Positions 50,323 to 59,438 of a stretch of 64,000 nt of DNA are shown here, in pieces. Positions within the stretch are counted from its first letter, which is position 1, and every line of letters begins with the position of its first letter. Origin of the DNA: Castellaniella sp049671645 (lineage in GTDB: Bacteria > Pseudomonadota > Gammaproteobacteria > Burkholderiales > Burkholderiaceae_B); NCBI RefSeq assembly GCF_049671645.1, contig NZ_JBATVG010000027.1, positions 118,069 through 182,068 on the forward strand, read 5' to 3'. A program made the translations under genes and the position numbers. Under the pieces are notes generated by a model. That model had not been told where the DNA came from. It worked only from the letters and a program-made list of their open reading frames with translations, and did no database searches.

Positions 50323-51255
50323 ATGCAGTCACCGTCGCGCCGCGCCTTTCTGGTTGGACGCCGGGCCGAGCGATCTCCCTGGGAAGCCTTCCTGGCTCGC
50401 CTGCGCCGGGCGGCCCAGGGGCAGGTCTATGAATTTTCCACGCCGACCGGCAGCGCCCGGCTGGTGCCGGGCCACATGCAGGATGTGTATCAGGCGCGCG
50501 CCCTGTGCCATGAATACGGCGTCACGCTGGCCCTGGACGGTATTCCATCGTCGGCCCCGCAGGATGACACGCCCGTGCTGTGGGTGGAACCCGGCTCGGC
50601 CATGGCCCGCCATGAACGGCTGGGGGCCGACGACCCGCGCTGGTTCGTGCAGCCGGGTTGCCTCGTGGGTGAACTGGAATCCGCCGGCCTTCCTCAGTTT
50701 CGCGACCAGCCGCCTCACCTGACCGTGGCCGCCTGGCTGGCGGATCGCCGCGGGTGCGACTGGGATCGCGGGCAGACCGCCGCCAGCGGCCTGGTGCATG
50801 CGCTGGTGCTGCTGGCGGATGGCACGCAAGCCAATCTGGGGGCTTTCGGAGTGGATAACCGCAAGCCGCTGGACAATCTGCGCGTGCAGGGAATGATTCC
50901 GCGCCTCTTCGAACTGAATGCCGGCGTCATGGCGGACGTGTCCGAGGGTCCGGGGACGTGCTGGGATGCCCGTTATCGGCTCGATGCGCTCAGTCCGGCG
51001 GCGGGGCAGACCCTCAACCTGTCTCATCTCCTGCTGGGCCATGGCGGCGAACTGGGCTGGGTCGAATGGCTGGTTTTCGATGAACGCCTGGGGGCGCCGG
51101 CCGACCGGCCCTACGAATCCCGCTATGGGAATCGCCCCGGGTCGGGGGGTGTCCGGCAGTCCTGCGATCAGGCCATCCGGGCGCTGTTCGACCCCGATGG
51201 GCTGTTTCCCGCCCAGGGGCAGCGGTTCGACCATTCTTATGGCGTCGATGCATGA
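50323..51255 (+). CDS. FAD-linked-oxidase-like protein, probably atypical
   Basis: A protein of 310 residues with no clear named family. ARLVPGHMQDVYQARALCHEYGVTLALDGI resembles the start of a PCMH-type FAD-binding domain, where a peroxisomal-oxidase-like PxxxxDV and a hydrophobic strand precede the FAD loop. CDQAIRALFDPDGLFPAQGQRF near the end strongly resembles the RALDPxGLxNPGK closing motif of GlcD/D-lactate dehydrogenase-type flavoproteins. The Gly-rich FAD loop usually seen between them is not recognisable, and the protein is about 150 residues short. It could be a reduced paralogue or a non-FAD derivative. Confidence 0.6.
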   Translation: MQSPSRRAFLVGRRAERSPWEAFLARLRRAAQGQVYEFSTPTGSARLVPGHMQDVYQARALCHEYGVTLALDGIPSSAPQDDTPVLWVEPGSAMARHERLGADDPRWFVQPGCLVGELESAGLPQFRDQPPHLTVAAWLADRRGCDWDRGQTAASGLVHALVLLADGTQANLGAFGVDNRKPLDNLRVQGMIPRLFELNAGVMADVSEGPGTCWDARYRLDALSPAAGQTLNLSHLLLGHGGELGWVEWLVFDERLGAPADRPYESRYGNRPGSGGVRQSCDQAIRALFDPDGLFPAQGQRFDHSYGVDA

Positions 51256-51341
51256 ACGGCATGCGCGCCAGGGCATACTCCTGACCCATGCAAGCGGCTA
51301 GAATGGCATCACCCCTCATATCACTTGATCAAGGCATCACG

Positions 51342-53636
51342 ATGGATGAATCCCTGCGCGCGGCGGCGCTCGAGTATCACGAGCATGGCCGTCCCGGCAA
51401 AATCTCGGTCACTCCCACCAAGCAACTCTCCAATCAGCGGGATCTGGCGCTGGCCTACTCGCCGGGGGTGGCGGCGGCCTGCGAGGAAATCGTCAACGAT
51501 GCCCATAATGCCTTTCGCTATACCGGGCGGGGCAATCTGGTCGGCGTGATCACCAACGGCACGGCGGTGCTGGGCCTGGGCAATATCGGCCCGCTGGCGT
51601 CCAAGCCCGTCATGGAAGGCAAGGCCGTGCTGTTCAAGAAATTTTCCGGCCTGGACGTGTTCGACATCGAGATCAACGAGCAGGACCCGGACAAGCTGGT
51701 GGACATCATCGCGGGCCTGGAGCCCACGTTCGGCGGCATCAACCTGGAAGACATCAAGGCGCCGGAATGCTTCGAGGTCGAGCGCAAGCTGCGCGAGCGC
51801 ATGAAGATCCCGGTCTTCCATGACGACCAGCACGGTACGGCCATCTGCGTGACGGCCGCCTTCATCAACGGCCTGGAAGTCGTCGGCAAGGACATCGCCA
51901 AGGTCAAGGTCGTTGTGTCCGGCGCCGGCGCCGCCGCCCTGGGCTGCCTGGAACTGATGATGGACATGGGCCTGCCCCTGGAACACATCTGGGTGTCCGA
52001 CATCGAGGGCGTGGTCTACGAAGGCCGCACCGTCCTGATGGACCCGAAAAAAGCCCGTTTCGCGCAAAAGACCGATGCCCGCACGCTGGACGACATCATC
52101 GGGGATGCCGACGTCTTCCTGGGCCTGTCGGCCGGCGGGGTGCTGAAACCCCCCATGGTCAAGAAAATGGCGGCCCGCCCGCTGGTGCTGGCGCTGGCCA
52201 ACCCCAATCCCGAGATCCTGCCCGCCGATGCGTTCGCGGTGCGCGACGACGTGGTGATCGCCACCGGCCGGTCCGATTTCCCCAATCAGGTCAACAACGT
52301 CCTGTGCTTCCCCTACATCTTCCGGGGGGCGCTCGACGTCGGCGCCACGACGATCACCCGCGGCATGGAAAAGGCCGCCGTCACCGCCATCTGCAAGCTC
52401 GCCCGAGAGGAACAGAACGACGTCGTGGCGGCCGCCTATGGCCTGTACGACGTATCCTTCGGGCCCAATTATTTCATCCCCAAGCCCTTCGACCCGCGCC
52501 TGATCGTGCGCATTTCCCCGGCGGTCGCCAAGGCCGCCATGGACGACGGCGTGGCCACGCGCCCCCTGGCCGATTTCGATAGCTACGCCGGCCAGCTGGA
52601 GCAGTTCGTCTACCATTCCGGCGCCTTCATGAAGCCGCTGTTCTCGGCCGCGCGGGCCATGGTGCGCGAGGGCGGCAAATCCCGCATCGTCTTTGCCGAA
52701 GGGGAAGACGAACGCGTGCTGCGCGCGGTGCAGATCGTGGTCGATGAGCGCCTGGCCAAGCCTATCCTGATCGGCCGTCCGGCCGTGCTGGCGGCCCGCA
52801 TCGAAAAATACGGCCTGCGCATCCGTCTGGGCGAGGACGTCGAGGTCACCAACCCCGAACACGACGAGCGCTTCCATCAATACTGGACCACGTACTGGGA
52901 ATTGATGTGCCGGCGCGGCATCACCAAGGAAATGGCGCGTGTCGAAATGCGCCGTCGCCTGACGCTGATCGGCGCCATGATGGTGCATCTGGGCGATGCC
53001 GACGGCATGATCTGCGGCACGGTCGGTTCCTATGCCAATCACCTGCGCTTCATCGACGAAGTGCTGGGGCAGCAGCCAGGGGCGCGGACCTACGCCGCCA
53101 TGAACATCCTGCTGCTCGAAGAGCGCACCATCGCCCTGGCCGATACGCACGTCAACGACAATCCGGACGCCGCGCAGATTGCGGAAATCACCCTGATGGC
53201 GGCCGAGGAAATGCGCCGCCTGAATATCGAACCCAAGGTCGCCCTGCTGTCGCGTTCCAATTTCGGCACCGGCAGTTCATCCTCGGGTGAAAAGATGCGC
53301 GCGGCGCTGGGGCTGGTGCGAGAGCGCGATCCCCACCTGGAAGTCGATGGCGAGATGCACGGCGACTGCGCCCTGGACCCGGCGTTGCGCCAGCGCATCC
53401 TGCCGTCCACGACACTGCAGGGAGAAGCCAATCTGCTGATCTGCCCCAGCGTCGATGCCGGCAACATCGCCTACAACCTGCTCAAGACCGCAGCTGGCGG
53501 CAACGTGGCGGTCGGGCCCTTCCTGCTGGGCGCCAATGCGCCGGTGCATATCCTGACGTCCAGTTCCACCGTGCGCCGGATCGTCAATATGGCGGCCTTG
53601 ACGGTCGTCGATGCCAATAAACCCCGACGCGCCTGA
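51342..53636 (+). CDS. maeB: NADP-dependent malic enzyme with phosphotransacetylase-like domain
   Basis: A two-domain protein of 764 residues. The malic enzyme half (1 to about 430) has YTGRGNLVGVITNGTAVLGLG, the catalytic and metal residues in PVFHDDQHGTA, and the NADP-binding VVSGAGAAALGCLE. The second half (about 445-760) is a phosphate acetyltransferase-like regulatory domain with LLSRSNFGTGSS. It converts malate to pyruvate with NADPH formation; the PTA domain usually senses acetyl-CoA. The ATG at 51342 fits homologues. Its 3' end overlaps the patatin gene by 26 bases. Confidence 0.96.
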   Translation: MDESLRAAALEYHEHGRPGKISVTPTKQLSNQRDLALAYSPGVAAACEEIVNDAHNAFRYTGRGNLVGVITNGTAVLGLGNIGPLASKPVMEGKAVLFKKFSGLDVFDIEINEQDPDKLVDIIAGLEPTFGGINLEDIKAPECFEVERKLRERMKIPVFHDDQHGTAICVTAAFINGLEVVGKDIAKVKVVVSGAGAAALGCLELMMDMGLPLEHIWVSDIEGVVYEGRTVLMDPKKARFAQKTDARTLDDIIGDADVFLGLSAGGVLKPPMVKKMAARPLVLALANPNPEILPADAFAVRDDVVIATGRSDFPNQVNNVLCFPYIFRGALDVGATTITRGMEKAAVTAICKLAREEQNDVVAAAYGLYDVSFGPNYFIPKPFDPRLIVRISPAVAKAAMDDGVATRPLADFDSYAGQLEQFVYHSGAFMKPLFSAARAMVREGGKSRIVFAEGEDERVLRAVQIVVDERLAKPILIGRPAVLAARIEKYGLRIRLGEDVEVTNPEHDERFHQYWTTYWELMCRRGITKEMARVEMRRRLTLIGAMMVHLGDADGMICGTVGSYANHLRFIDEVLGQQPGARTYAAMNILLLEERTIALADTHVNDNPDAAQIAEITLMAAEEMRRLNIEPKVALLSRSNFGTGSSSSGEKMRAALGLVRERDPHLEVDGEMHGDCALDPALRQRILPSTTLQGEANLLICPSVDAGNIAYNLLKTAAGGNVAVGPFLLGANAPVHILTSSSTVRRIVNMAALTVVDANKPRRA

Positions 53637-54825
53637 CCGGCCGCAGATCGGCCTGGTCATGACCGGGGGCGGCGCCCGCGCCGCCTACCAGGCCGGCGTG
53701 TTGTCCGGGATCCTGCAGGTGCTGGACCCGGACAGCAGCCCTCGGTTTCGCAATCCCTTCGACATCATCTGCGGGACCTCGGCCGGGGCCATCAATGCCG
53801 CCGCCCTGGCTTGCCGCGCCCATCAGCCGCATCGGGCCGTCAGCCACCTGTCCACCTTGTGGCAGGCCCTGCATACGCACGATATCTACTATTCGGACGC
53901 CCCGCGCCTCATGCGCACCGGCCTGCAGTGGCTGGGCATGCTGGGCCTGGGGTGGATACGCCCCCAGCTGGCCCGCCATGCCCCGCGGTCCCTGCTGGAT
54001 AACGACCCCCTGGCGGGCCTGCTGGGCAGGACGCTCAGCTTTTCCCGGTTGCAGACCAATCTGGATCGTGGGCATCTGAAGGCGCTGGCCATTACCGCCA
54101 CGGCCTACACGACGGGGGAGCACCTGACCTTCTATCAGGCGCGGGAAGGCAGCATCCTGCCCTGGACGCGCACCTTGCGCCGGGCGGTGGCCTGCTCCAT
54201 CGGGGTGGATCATCTGCTGGCCTCCAGCGCCATTCCTTTCGTGTTTCCGGCGCGGGCGATCCTGATGGGCGACCGGACCCTGTGGTGCGGCGATGGCTCG
54301 ATGCGCCAGCTCGCGCCCATCAGCCCGGCCATCCACCTGGGGGCGGAACGGGTTTTCGTCATCAGCACCAATTATCAGGACGAAACGCAGCCCGGCATCC
54401 GCGAACTCAGCCCTCCGTACCCCAGCCTGGCGCAGATTGCCGGCCATACCTTGTCCAATATTTTTCTGGATGGCATCTCGGTCGATATGGAGCGCATGGA
54501 ACGAATCAACGGGCTGCTTGCGCGAATCCCCGCAAATGGATTAAAAAGCGAGTCACTGCGGCCCATCCATACCCTGATGATCGCCCCCAGCCGGTCACTG
54601 GATGACATGGCGCTGGATCATCTGAATGAATTGCCGCGTGCCGTGCAGACTTTGTTTCGGGTGCTGGGCGTTTCGCCTCGCAAGGCGGATGCCGCAGGGG
54701 GGGCGCTGGCGTCTTATTTACTGTTCGAGGCAGGCTACACCCGGGACCTGATTGCGTTGGGCAGGGCGGACAGCATGAACCGTGCTGATGAAATCATCGC
54801 TTTTTTCAAGGAGTGGCCCGCATGA
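53611..54825 (+). CDS. Patatin-like phospholipase
   Basis: A Ser-Asp dyad acyl hydrolase of 404 residues. The oxyanion loop GGGARAAYQAG lies near residues 19-29, the nucleophile elbow GTSAG near 55-59, and the catalytic Asp in CGDGSMRQLAPISPAIHLGA. A C-terminal helical region of about 130 residues ends the protein. No signal peptide is visible, so it is cytoplasmic or peripheral. It begins within the end of maeB and its stop overlaps the barstar start (ATGA), so malic enzyme, patatin and barstar are translated from one message. Confidence 0.9.
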   Translation: MPINPDAPDRPQIGLVMTGGGARAAYQAGVLSGILQVLDPDSSPRFRNPFDIICGTSAGAINAAALACRAHQPHRAVSHLSTLWQALHTHDIYYSDAPRLMRTGLQWLGMLGLGWIRPQLARHAPRSLLDNDPLAGLLGRTLSFSRLQTNLDRGHLKALAITATAYTTGEHLTFYQAREGSILPWTRTLRRAVACSIGVDHLLASSAIPFVFPARAILMGDRTLWCGDGSMRQLAPISPAIHLGAERVFVISTNYQDETQPGIRELSPPYPSLAQIAGHTLSNIFLDGISVDMERMERINGLLARIPANGLKSESLRPIHTLMIAPSRSLDDMALDHLNELPRAVQTLFRVLGVSPRKADAAGGALASYLLFEAGYTRDLIALGRADSMNRADEIIAFFKEWPA

Positions 54826-55283
54826 GTCAGGCCCAGATAAGCAAAATGTTCGCTCGGGGTGTCGTCGACGCCCAGGCTGTGTCTGAACAGGATGCGCTGA
54901 CGGCGGCCGCCGAAGCCGGCCTGGCGGCTTTCGTGGTGGATTGCGATCGCGCGCGCAGCCGCTCCGCCGTGTTGCGGGCCGTGGTGAAGTCCATCGACTA
55001 TCCTGAATTCTTCGGCGGCAATCTGGATGCCTTGTACGATTGCCTGTGCGACACGCTCGGCGACCAGAAGACCGGCCTGTTCCTGTGGTTCCGTCATTTG
55101 CATTCGGGCGATCCGGCCCTGGCCGAGGATGCCCAGGCCATCCGCGCGGTGTGCGACGACGTGGTCGAGTTCGGCCAGAACAATGAACGCGTGTTCGTCT
55201 ATGCCATCCAGCATGCCGGGGCGCATCCCGCCCCCGAACCGGGTGTCGATCCCACGCCGTATTCCGGGCGCGAGGAAAACTGA
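54822..55283 (+). CDS. Barstar-family protein
   Basis: A protein of 153 residues with the barstar (ribonuclease inhibitor) fold: FVVDCDRARSRSAVLRAVVKSIDYPEFFGGNLDALYDCLCD carries the PxFFGGNLDALxDCL signature that docks into barnase-type RNases. It has about 35 extra N-terminal and 30 extra C-terminal residues. No barnase-like toxin gene is next to it, so either it acts against RNases of competitors or it has another role. The start overlaps the patatin stop. Confidence 0.9.
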   Translation: MSQAQISKMFARGVVDAQAVSEQDALTAAAEAGLAAFVVDCDRARSRSAVLRAVVKSIDYPEFFGGNLDALYDCLCDTLGDQKTGLFLWFRHLHSGDPALAEDAQAIRAVCDDVVEFGQNNERVFVYAIQHAGAHPAPEPGVDPTPYSGREEN

Positions 55284-55314
55284 ACCATTTCCCGAGCGCC
55301 GCAGTCGGCGGCGC

Positions 55315-56037
55315 TTACCAGCCCAGCAGGGCGCAGGCTGCGGCCGCCATGGCCAGCCCGGCGGTTTCCGTGCGTAGCACCCGGGGCCCGAAACGCACGC
55401 CCTGCAGGCCTTGACGCTGCGCCAGGGCCAATTCGTCGGGCGACCAGCCGCCTTCCGGCCCCACCAATAAATTCAGATGGTCGTCCACGCCGCGCAAGGC
55501 CTGGGGAAAATCGGTGTCGCCGTCCGGATGGCAGAACAGGCTGACCCCGGCCAGATGTTCCAGGCTGTCGCGCAAGGGGGCAGGTTCCCGAATCCGCATC
55601 AGTTGGTTGCGTCCGCATTGTTCGCTGGCCGCCTGGACGATCGCGCGCCAGTGCGCCAGGCGTTTTTCCAGGCGGGGGCCGCTCAGACGCAGCACGCTGC
55701 GTTCGGCCGCTACCGGGATCAGCGTGCCCACGCCCAGCTCCACGGCCTTTTCCACGACCCAGTCCATCTTGTCGCCCGATGCGATGCCTTGTATCAAGGT
55801 CAGTTGGCCGCGCAGTTCGCAGTCGATGGCCTGGTGGAGGCCGACGTCCGCCAGGACGGTTCGTCCCTGGATGTCCAGCACGGCCGGGTACTGGCCGCCT
55901 CGTCCGTCGAACAGGGTCACGGCAGTGCCGGAGGGCAGGCGCAGGACCCGGATCGCATGGTGCGCCAGGGATTGGGGCAGTTCGATCCGGCGCTCGGCCT
56001 GCAGCGGCGACGGACAGAAGAATCGGGCGGTGGGCAT
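55315..56037 (-). CDS. rsmE: 16S rRNA (uracil-1498-N3)-methyltransferase RsmE
   Basis: A SPOUT methyltransferase of 240 residues. The N-terminal PUA-like domain has HHAIRVLRLPSG-type sequence (here AHHAIRVLRLPSGTAVTLFDG), and the knot region has IQGIASGDKMDWVVEKAVELGV, LLVGPEGGWSPDEL and LGPRVLRTETAG-type sequence (here FGPRVLRTETAGLA). It is divergent from tkt and converges with barstar. Confidence 0.96.
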   Translation of the reverse strand: MPTARFFCPSPLQAERRIELPQSLAHHAIRVLRLPSGTAVTLFDGRGGQYPAVLDIQGRTVLADVGLHQAIDCELRGQLTLIQGIASGDKMDWVVEKAVELGVGTLIPVAAERSVLRLSGPRLEKRLAHWRAIVQAASEQCGRNQLMRIREPAPLRDSLEHLAGVSLFCHPDGDTDFPQALRGVDDHLNLLVGPEGGWSPDELALAQRQGLQGVRFGPRVLRTETAGLAMAAAACALLGW

Positions 56038-56174
56038 GGATGGAGGCTTGTCCCTGCGGCGTGAATGCTCGGACTATAAACCGGAGCGGGCAGGGTGGTA
56101 AAATTCAGGGCTTTGTCATCCTGTATGCGGCGAGGCTTGCGGCAATGACCGCGCGGTTCGCCCCCCAAGACCCT

Positions 56175-58220
56175 ATGAGCGCTTTGCCCGCCCCCGATCC
56201 TGCCATGGCCAACGCGATTCGCGTGCTGGCCATGGACGCCGTCCAACAAGCCAATTCCGGACACCCCGGCGCCCCCATGGGCATGGCTGATATCGCGCAC
56301 GTGCTCTGGACGCGTCACTTGCGTCACAACCCGTCCGATCCGGCCTGGATCGACCGCGACCGTTTCGTGCTGTCCAACGGGCATGGCTCGATGCTGCTGT
56401 ACGCGCTGTTGCATCTCAGCGGCTACGATCTGCCCATGGATGAGCTGCGCAATTTCCGCCAGTTGCATTCCCGCACGCCCGGACACCCGGAGGTCGGCAT
56501 CACGCCGGGGGTGGAAACCACGACCGGGCCGCTGGGCCAGGGCTTGGCCAACGGGGTCGGCATGGCGCTGGCCCAGGCGCTGCTGGCGAAGGAATTCAAC
56601 CGCCCGGGGCATGACATCATCGATCACGACACCTACGTGTTCGTGGGCGACGGCTGCCTGATGGAAGGCATCTCCCACGAGGCCTGCTCCCTGGCCGGCA
56701 CGCTGGGCCTGTCGCGCCTGATCGTGTTCTACGACGACAACGGTATTTCCATCGACGGCCAGGTGCAGAACTGGTTCGCCGACGATACGCCGGCCCGCTT
56801 CGAAGCCTACGGCTGGAACGTCTTGCGCGGGGTCGACGGCCACGACATGAATGCCCTGGACGCGGCGATCACTCAGGCCAAGGCCCATGCCGCAGGCAGC
56901 CGCGGGCCCACCCTGATCTGCTGCCGCACCGTCATCGGGCGCGGCGCGCCCACCAAGGCCGGCACCGAAAAAGTCCACGGCGCTCCCCTGGGGGCCGACG
57001 AGATCGCCGCGGCCCGCAAGGCCATGGGCTGGAATCACCCGCCCTTCGAAATTCCGCGCGAGGTCTACGCCTACTGGAACGGCCGTGAACGCGGCGCCCA
57101 TCTGCAATCCGACTGGCAGGTGCGGTTCGACCACTATGCCGAAGCCTATCCTGAACTGGCGGCGGAATTGTGCCGGCGCATGGCTGGCGAACTGCCCGTC
57201 GATTTCACCAAGCGCGCCCGCGCCTACGTGTCGTCCACCCAGGACAAGGCGGAATCCATCGCTTCGCGCAAGGCCTCGCAGCAGGCCATCGCGGCGTTTG
57301 CCGACATCCTGCCCGAACTGCTGGGCGGCTCCGCGGACCTGACCGGGTCGAACTTCACCGACTGGAAAGGCGTCGCGCCTGTGCGCCATACGGCCAATGG
57401 CCTGCAGGCCGGGCGCCACATCAACTACGGTGTGCGCGAATTCGGCATGGCGGCCATCATGAACGGCATGGCCCTGCATGGCGGCTACCTGCCCTTCGGC
57501 GGCACATTCCTGACTTTTTCCGACTATTCACGCAACGCCCTGCGCATGGCGGCTTTGATGAAGCAGCGCGTGGTGCATGTCTTCACGCACGATTCCATCG
57601 GCCTGGGCGAAGACGGCCCCACGCACCAGTCCATCGAACATGCCGGCAGCCTGCGCTTGATTCCCAATCTGCACGTCTGGCGGCCCTGCGACACGACCGA
57701 GACCGCGGTGGCCTGGCAGGCCGCCCTGGAGCGCCCGGCCAGCCTGGGCATGGCCATGCACGACGGCGGCCCTTCGGCGCTGCTGCTGTCGCGTCAGAAC
57801 CTGCCCTTCGTCGCCCGCGACGCCGCTACCACCGATGCCATTGCGCGGGGCGGCTACGTGTTGCGCGACATGGTGGGGGCGTGCGCCATCATCATCGCCA
57901 CCGGCTCCGAGGTCGAGCTTGCCTTGCATGCCCAGGATCAGCTGGCCGCGCGCGGCATTGCCACGCGGGTGGTGTCCATGCCTTGCACCCAGGTCTTCGA
58001 CGCCCAGGATGCCGGCTGGCGCAGCGCCGTGCTGCCGGCCGGTCTGCCGCGCGTCGCCGTCGAGGCCGGGGGCACGGCCACTTGGTACAAATATGTCGGG
58101 ACGACCGGTGCTGTGGTCGGGATCGACTCTTTCGGGGAATCGGCGCCTGCCGGTGTGTTGTTCAAACATTTCAACCTCACGGCCGATCATGTTGCGGCCG
58201 CTGTCGAGCAGCTTTTGTAA
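56175..58220 (+). CDS. tkt: Transketolase
   Basis: A thiamine-diphosphate enzyme of the pentose phosphate and, where present, Calvin pathways; 681 residues from the ATG at 56175. Motifs: MDAVQQANSGHPGAPMGMAD, the ThDP motif GDGCLMEGISHEA with DDNGISIDG, and the pyrimidine-domain GLGEDGPTHQSIEH. An upstream ATG at 56145 preceded by GAGG is an alternative start adding 10 residues. It is followed 12 bases later by gap and then pgk, a glycolytic/gluconeogenic set. Confidence 0.96.
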   Translation: MSALPAPDPAMANAIRVLAMDAVQQANSGHPGAPMGMADIAHVLWTRHLRHNPSDPAWIDRDRFVLSNGHGSMLLYALLHLSGYDLPMDELRNFRQLHSRTPGHPEVGITPGVETTTGPLGQGLANGVGMALAQALLAKEFNRPGHDIIDHDTYVFVGDGCLMEGISHEACSLAGTLGLSRLIVFYDDNGISIDGQVQNWFADDTPARFEAYGWNVLRGVDGHDMNALDAAITQAKAHAAGSRGPTLICCRTVIGRGAPTKAGTEKVHGAPLGADEIAAARKAMGWNHPPFEIPREVYAYWNGRERGAHLQSDWQVRFDHYAEAYPELAAELCRRMAGELPVDFTKRARAYVSSTQDKAESIASRKASQQAIAAFADILPELLGGSADLTGSNFTDWKGVAPVRHTANGLQAGRHINYGVREFGMAAIMNGMALHGGYLPFGGTFLTFSDYSRNALRMAALMKQRVVHVFTHDSIGLGEDGPTHQSIEHAGSLRLIPNLHVWRPCDTTETAVAWQAALERPASLGMAMHDGGPSALLLSRQNLPFVARDAATTDAIARGGYVLRDMVGACAIIIATGSEVELALHAQDQLAARGIATRVVSMPCTQVFDAQDAGWRSAVLPAGLPRVAVEAGGTATWYKYVGTTGAVVGIDSFGESAPAGVLFKHFNLTADHVAAAVEQLL

Positions 58221-58232
58221 AGGAGATCCTTC

Positions 58233-59243
58233 ATGACCATCCGCGTCGCCATCAATGGTTACGGCCGTATCGGCCGCAATATCCTGCGTGCCCACTACGA
58301 AGACGGGAAAAAGCACGATATCCAGATCGTGGCCATCAATGATCTGGGCAATCCCGAGACCAACGCCCACCTGACCCGCTACGACACGGCCCACGGCCGC
58401 TTCCCCGGCACGGTCGAGGTCGATGGCGATTTCATGGTGGTCAATGGCGACCGGATCCGCGTGCTGGCGGATCGCGATCCCTCCAAGCTGCCCTGGGGCG
58501 AGCTGAACGTCGACGTGGTGCTGGAATGCACGGGCTTTTTCACCACCAAGGAAAAAGCATCCGCCCACCTGAAGGGCGGCGCGAAAAAGGTCATCATTTC
58601 CGCCCCCGGCGGCAAGGACGTGGACGCCACCATCGTCTATGGCGTCAATCACCAGGTGCTGAAGGCATCCGACACGGTCATCTCCAACGCCTCGTGCACC
58701 ACCAACTGCCTGGCGCCGCTGGTGCATCCCCTGCATCAGCAACTGGGCATCGTCAATGGCCTGATGACCACCATCCATGCGTACACCAACGACCAGGTCC
58801 TGACCGACGTCTACCATTCGGACCTGCGCCGCGCCCGTTCGGCCACGCACAGCATGATCCCGACCAAGACCGGCGCCGCGTCGGCGGTCGGCCTGGTGCT
58901 GCCGGAACTGAACGGCAAGCTCGACGGCTACGCGATCCGCGTGCCGACGATCAATGTGTCCATCGTCGATCTGTCCTTCGTGGCCGCGCGTGAAACCTCG
59001 GTGGACGAGGTCAACGGCATCCTCAAGGCTGCTTCCGAAGGCCCGCTGAAGGGCATTCTGAACTACACCACCGAGCCCCTGGTGTCGGTCGACTTCAACC
59101 ACGACCCGGCCTCCAGCACCGTGGACGCGGGGCTGACCAAGGTATCCGGTTCCCTGGTGAAGGTCTCGTCCTGGTACGACAACGAATGGGGCTTCTCCAA
59201 TCGCATGCTCGATACCACGGTCGCCCTGATGGCCGCCAAATAA
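58233..59243 (+). CDS. gap: Glyceraldehyde-3-phosphate dehydrogenase, type I
   Basis: A protein of 336 residues with INGYGRIGRNILR at the N-terminus, D37 (AINDLGN) indicating preference for NAD, the catalytic C155 in SNASCTTNCLAPL, and SWYDNEWGFSNRM at the end. AAGGAG precedes the ATG. Two hairpin structures follow before pgk, so part of transcription probably ends here. Confidence 0.97.
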   Translation: MTIRVAINGYGRIGRNILRAHYEDGKKHDIQIVAINDLGNPETNAHLTRYDTAHGRFPGTVEVDGDFMVVNGDRIRVLADRDPSKLPWGELNVDVVLECTGFFTTKEKASAHLKGGAKKVIISAPGGKDVDATIVYGVNHQVLKASDTVISNASCTTNCLAPLVHPLHQQLGIVNGLMTTIHAYTNDQVLTDVYHSDLRRARSATHSMIPTKTGAASAVGLVLPELNGKLDGYAIRVPTINVSIVDLSFVAARETSVDEVNGILKAASEGPLKGILNYTTEPLVSVDFNHDPASSTVDAGLTKVSGSLVKVSSWYDNEWGFSNRMLDTTVALMAAK

Positions 59244-59300
59244 GCCGGGCAGTCCGGTGATCGTCTCGCCGGCGCGCCCGATCCGGGCGCGGCCAGGCAA

Positions 59301-59331
59301 GTGTCCTGTTCGGGCTGACCGAACAGGACAC
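59301..59331. repeat. Perfect inverted repeat after gap (dispersed hairpin family-like)
   Basis: GTGTCCTGTTCGG (59301-59313) and CCGAACAGGACAC (59319-59331) pair perfectly around GCTGA. The core TGTTCGG/CCGAACA is the same as the arms of the element at 46411-46475. No T-run follows; a separate intrinsic terminator comes right after it. Confidence 0.65.
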
Positions 59332-59338
59332 CAGACAC

Positions 59339-59364
59339 AAGGGCGGGGCGACCCGCCCTTTTTT
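59339..59364 (+). terminator. Rho-independent terminator between gap and pgk
   Basis: AAGGGCGGG (59339-59347), loop GCGA and CCCGCCCTT (59352-59360), with the T-run extending to 59364: a textbook intrinsic terminator. Confidence 0.88.
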
Positions 59365-59438
59365 CCGTTCCGCAGATGCCGGCATGCCGGGCTCAGACGC
59401 CCGGCGCGCCGGCATCTCGCGCAGAAAAAAGGCAAATC

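Noticed and set aside
54822..55283. Classical barnase-barstar toxin-antitoxin pair
   Set aside because: No barnase or other small RNase gene lies on either side; the neighbours are a patatin and rsmE.
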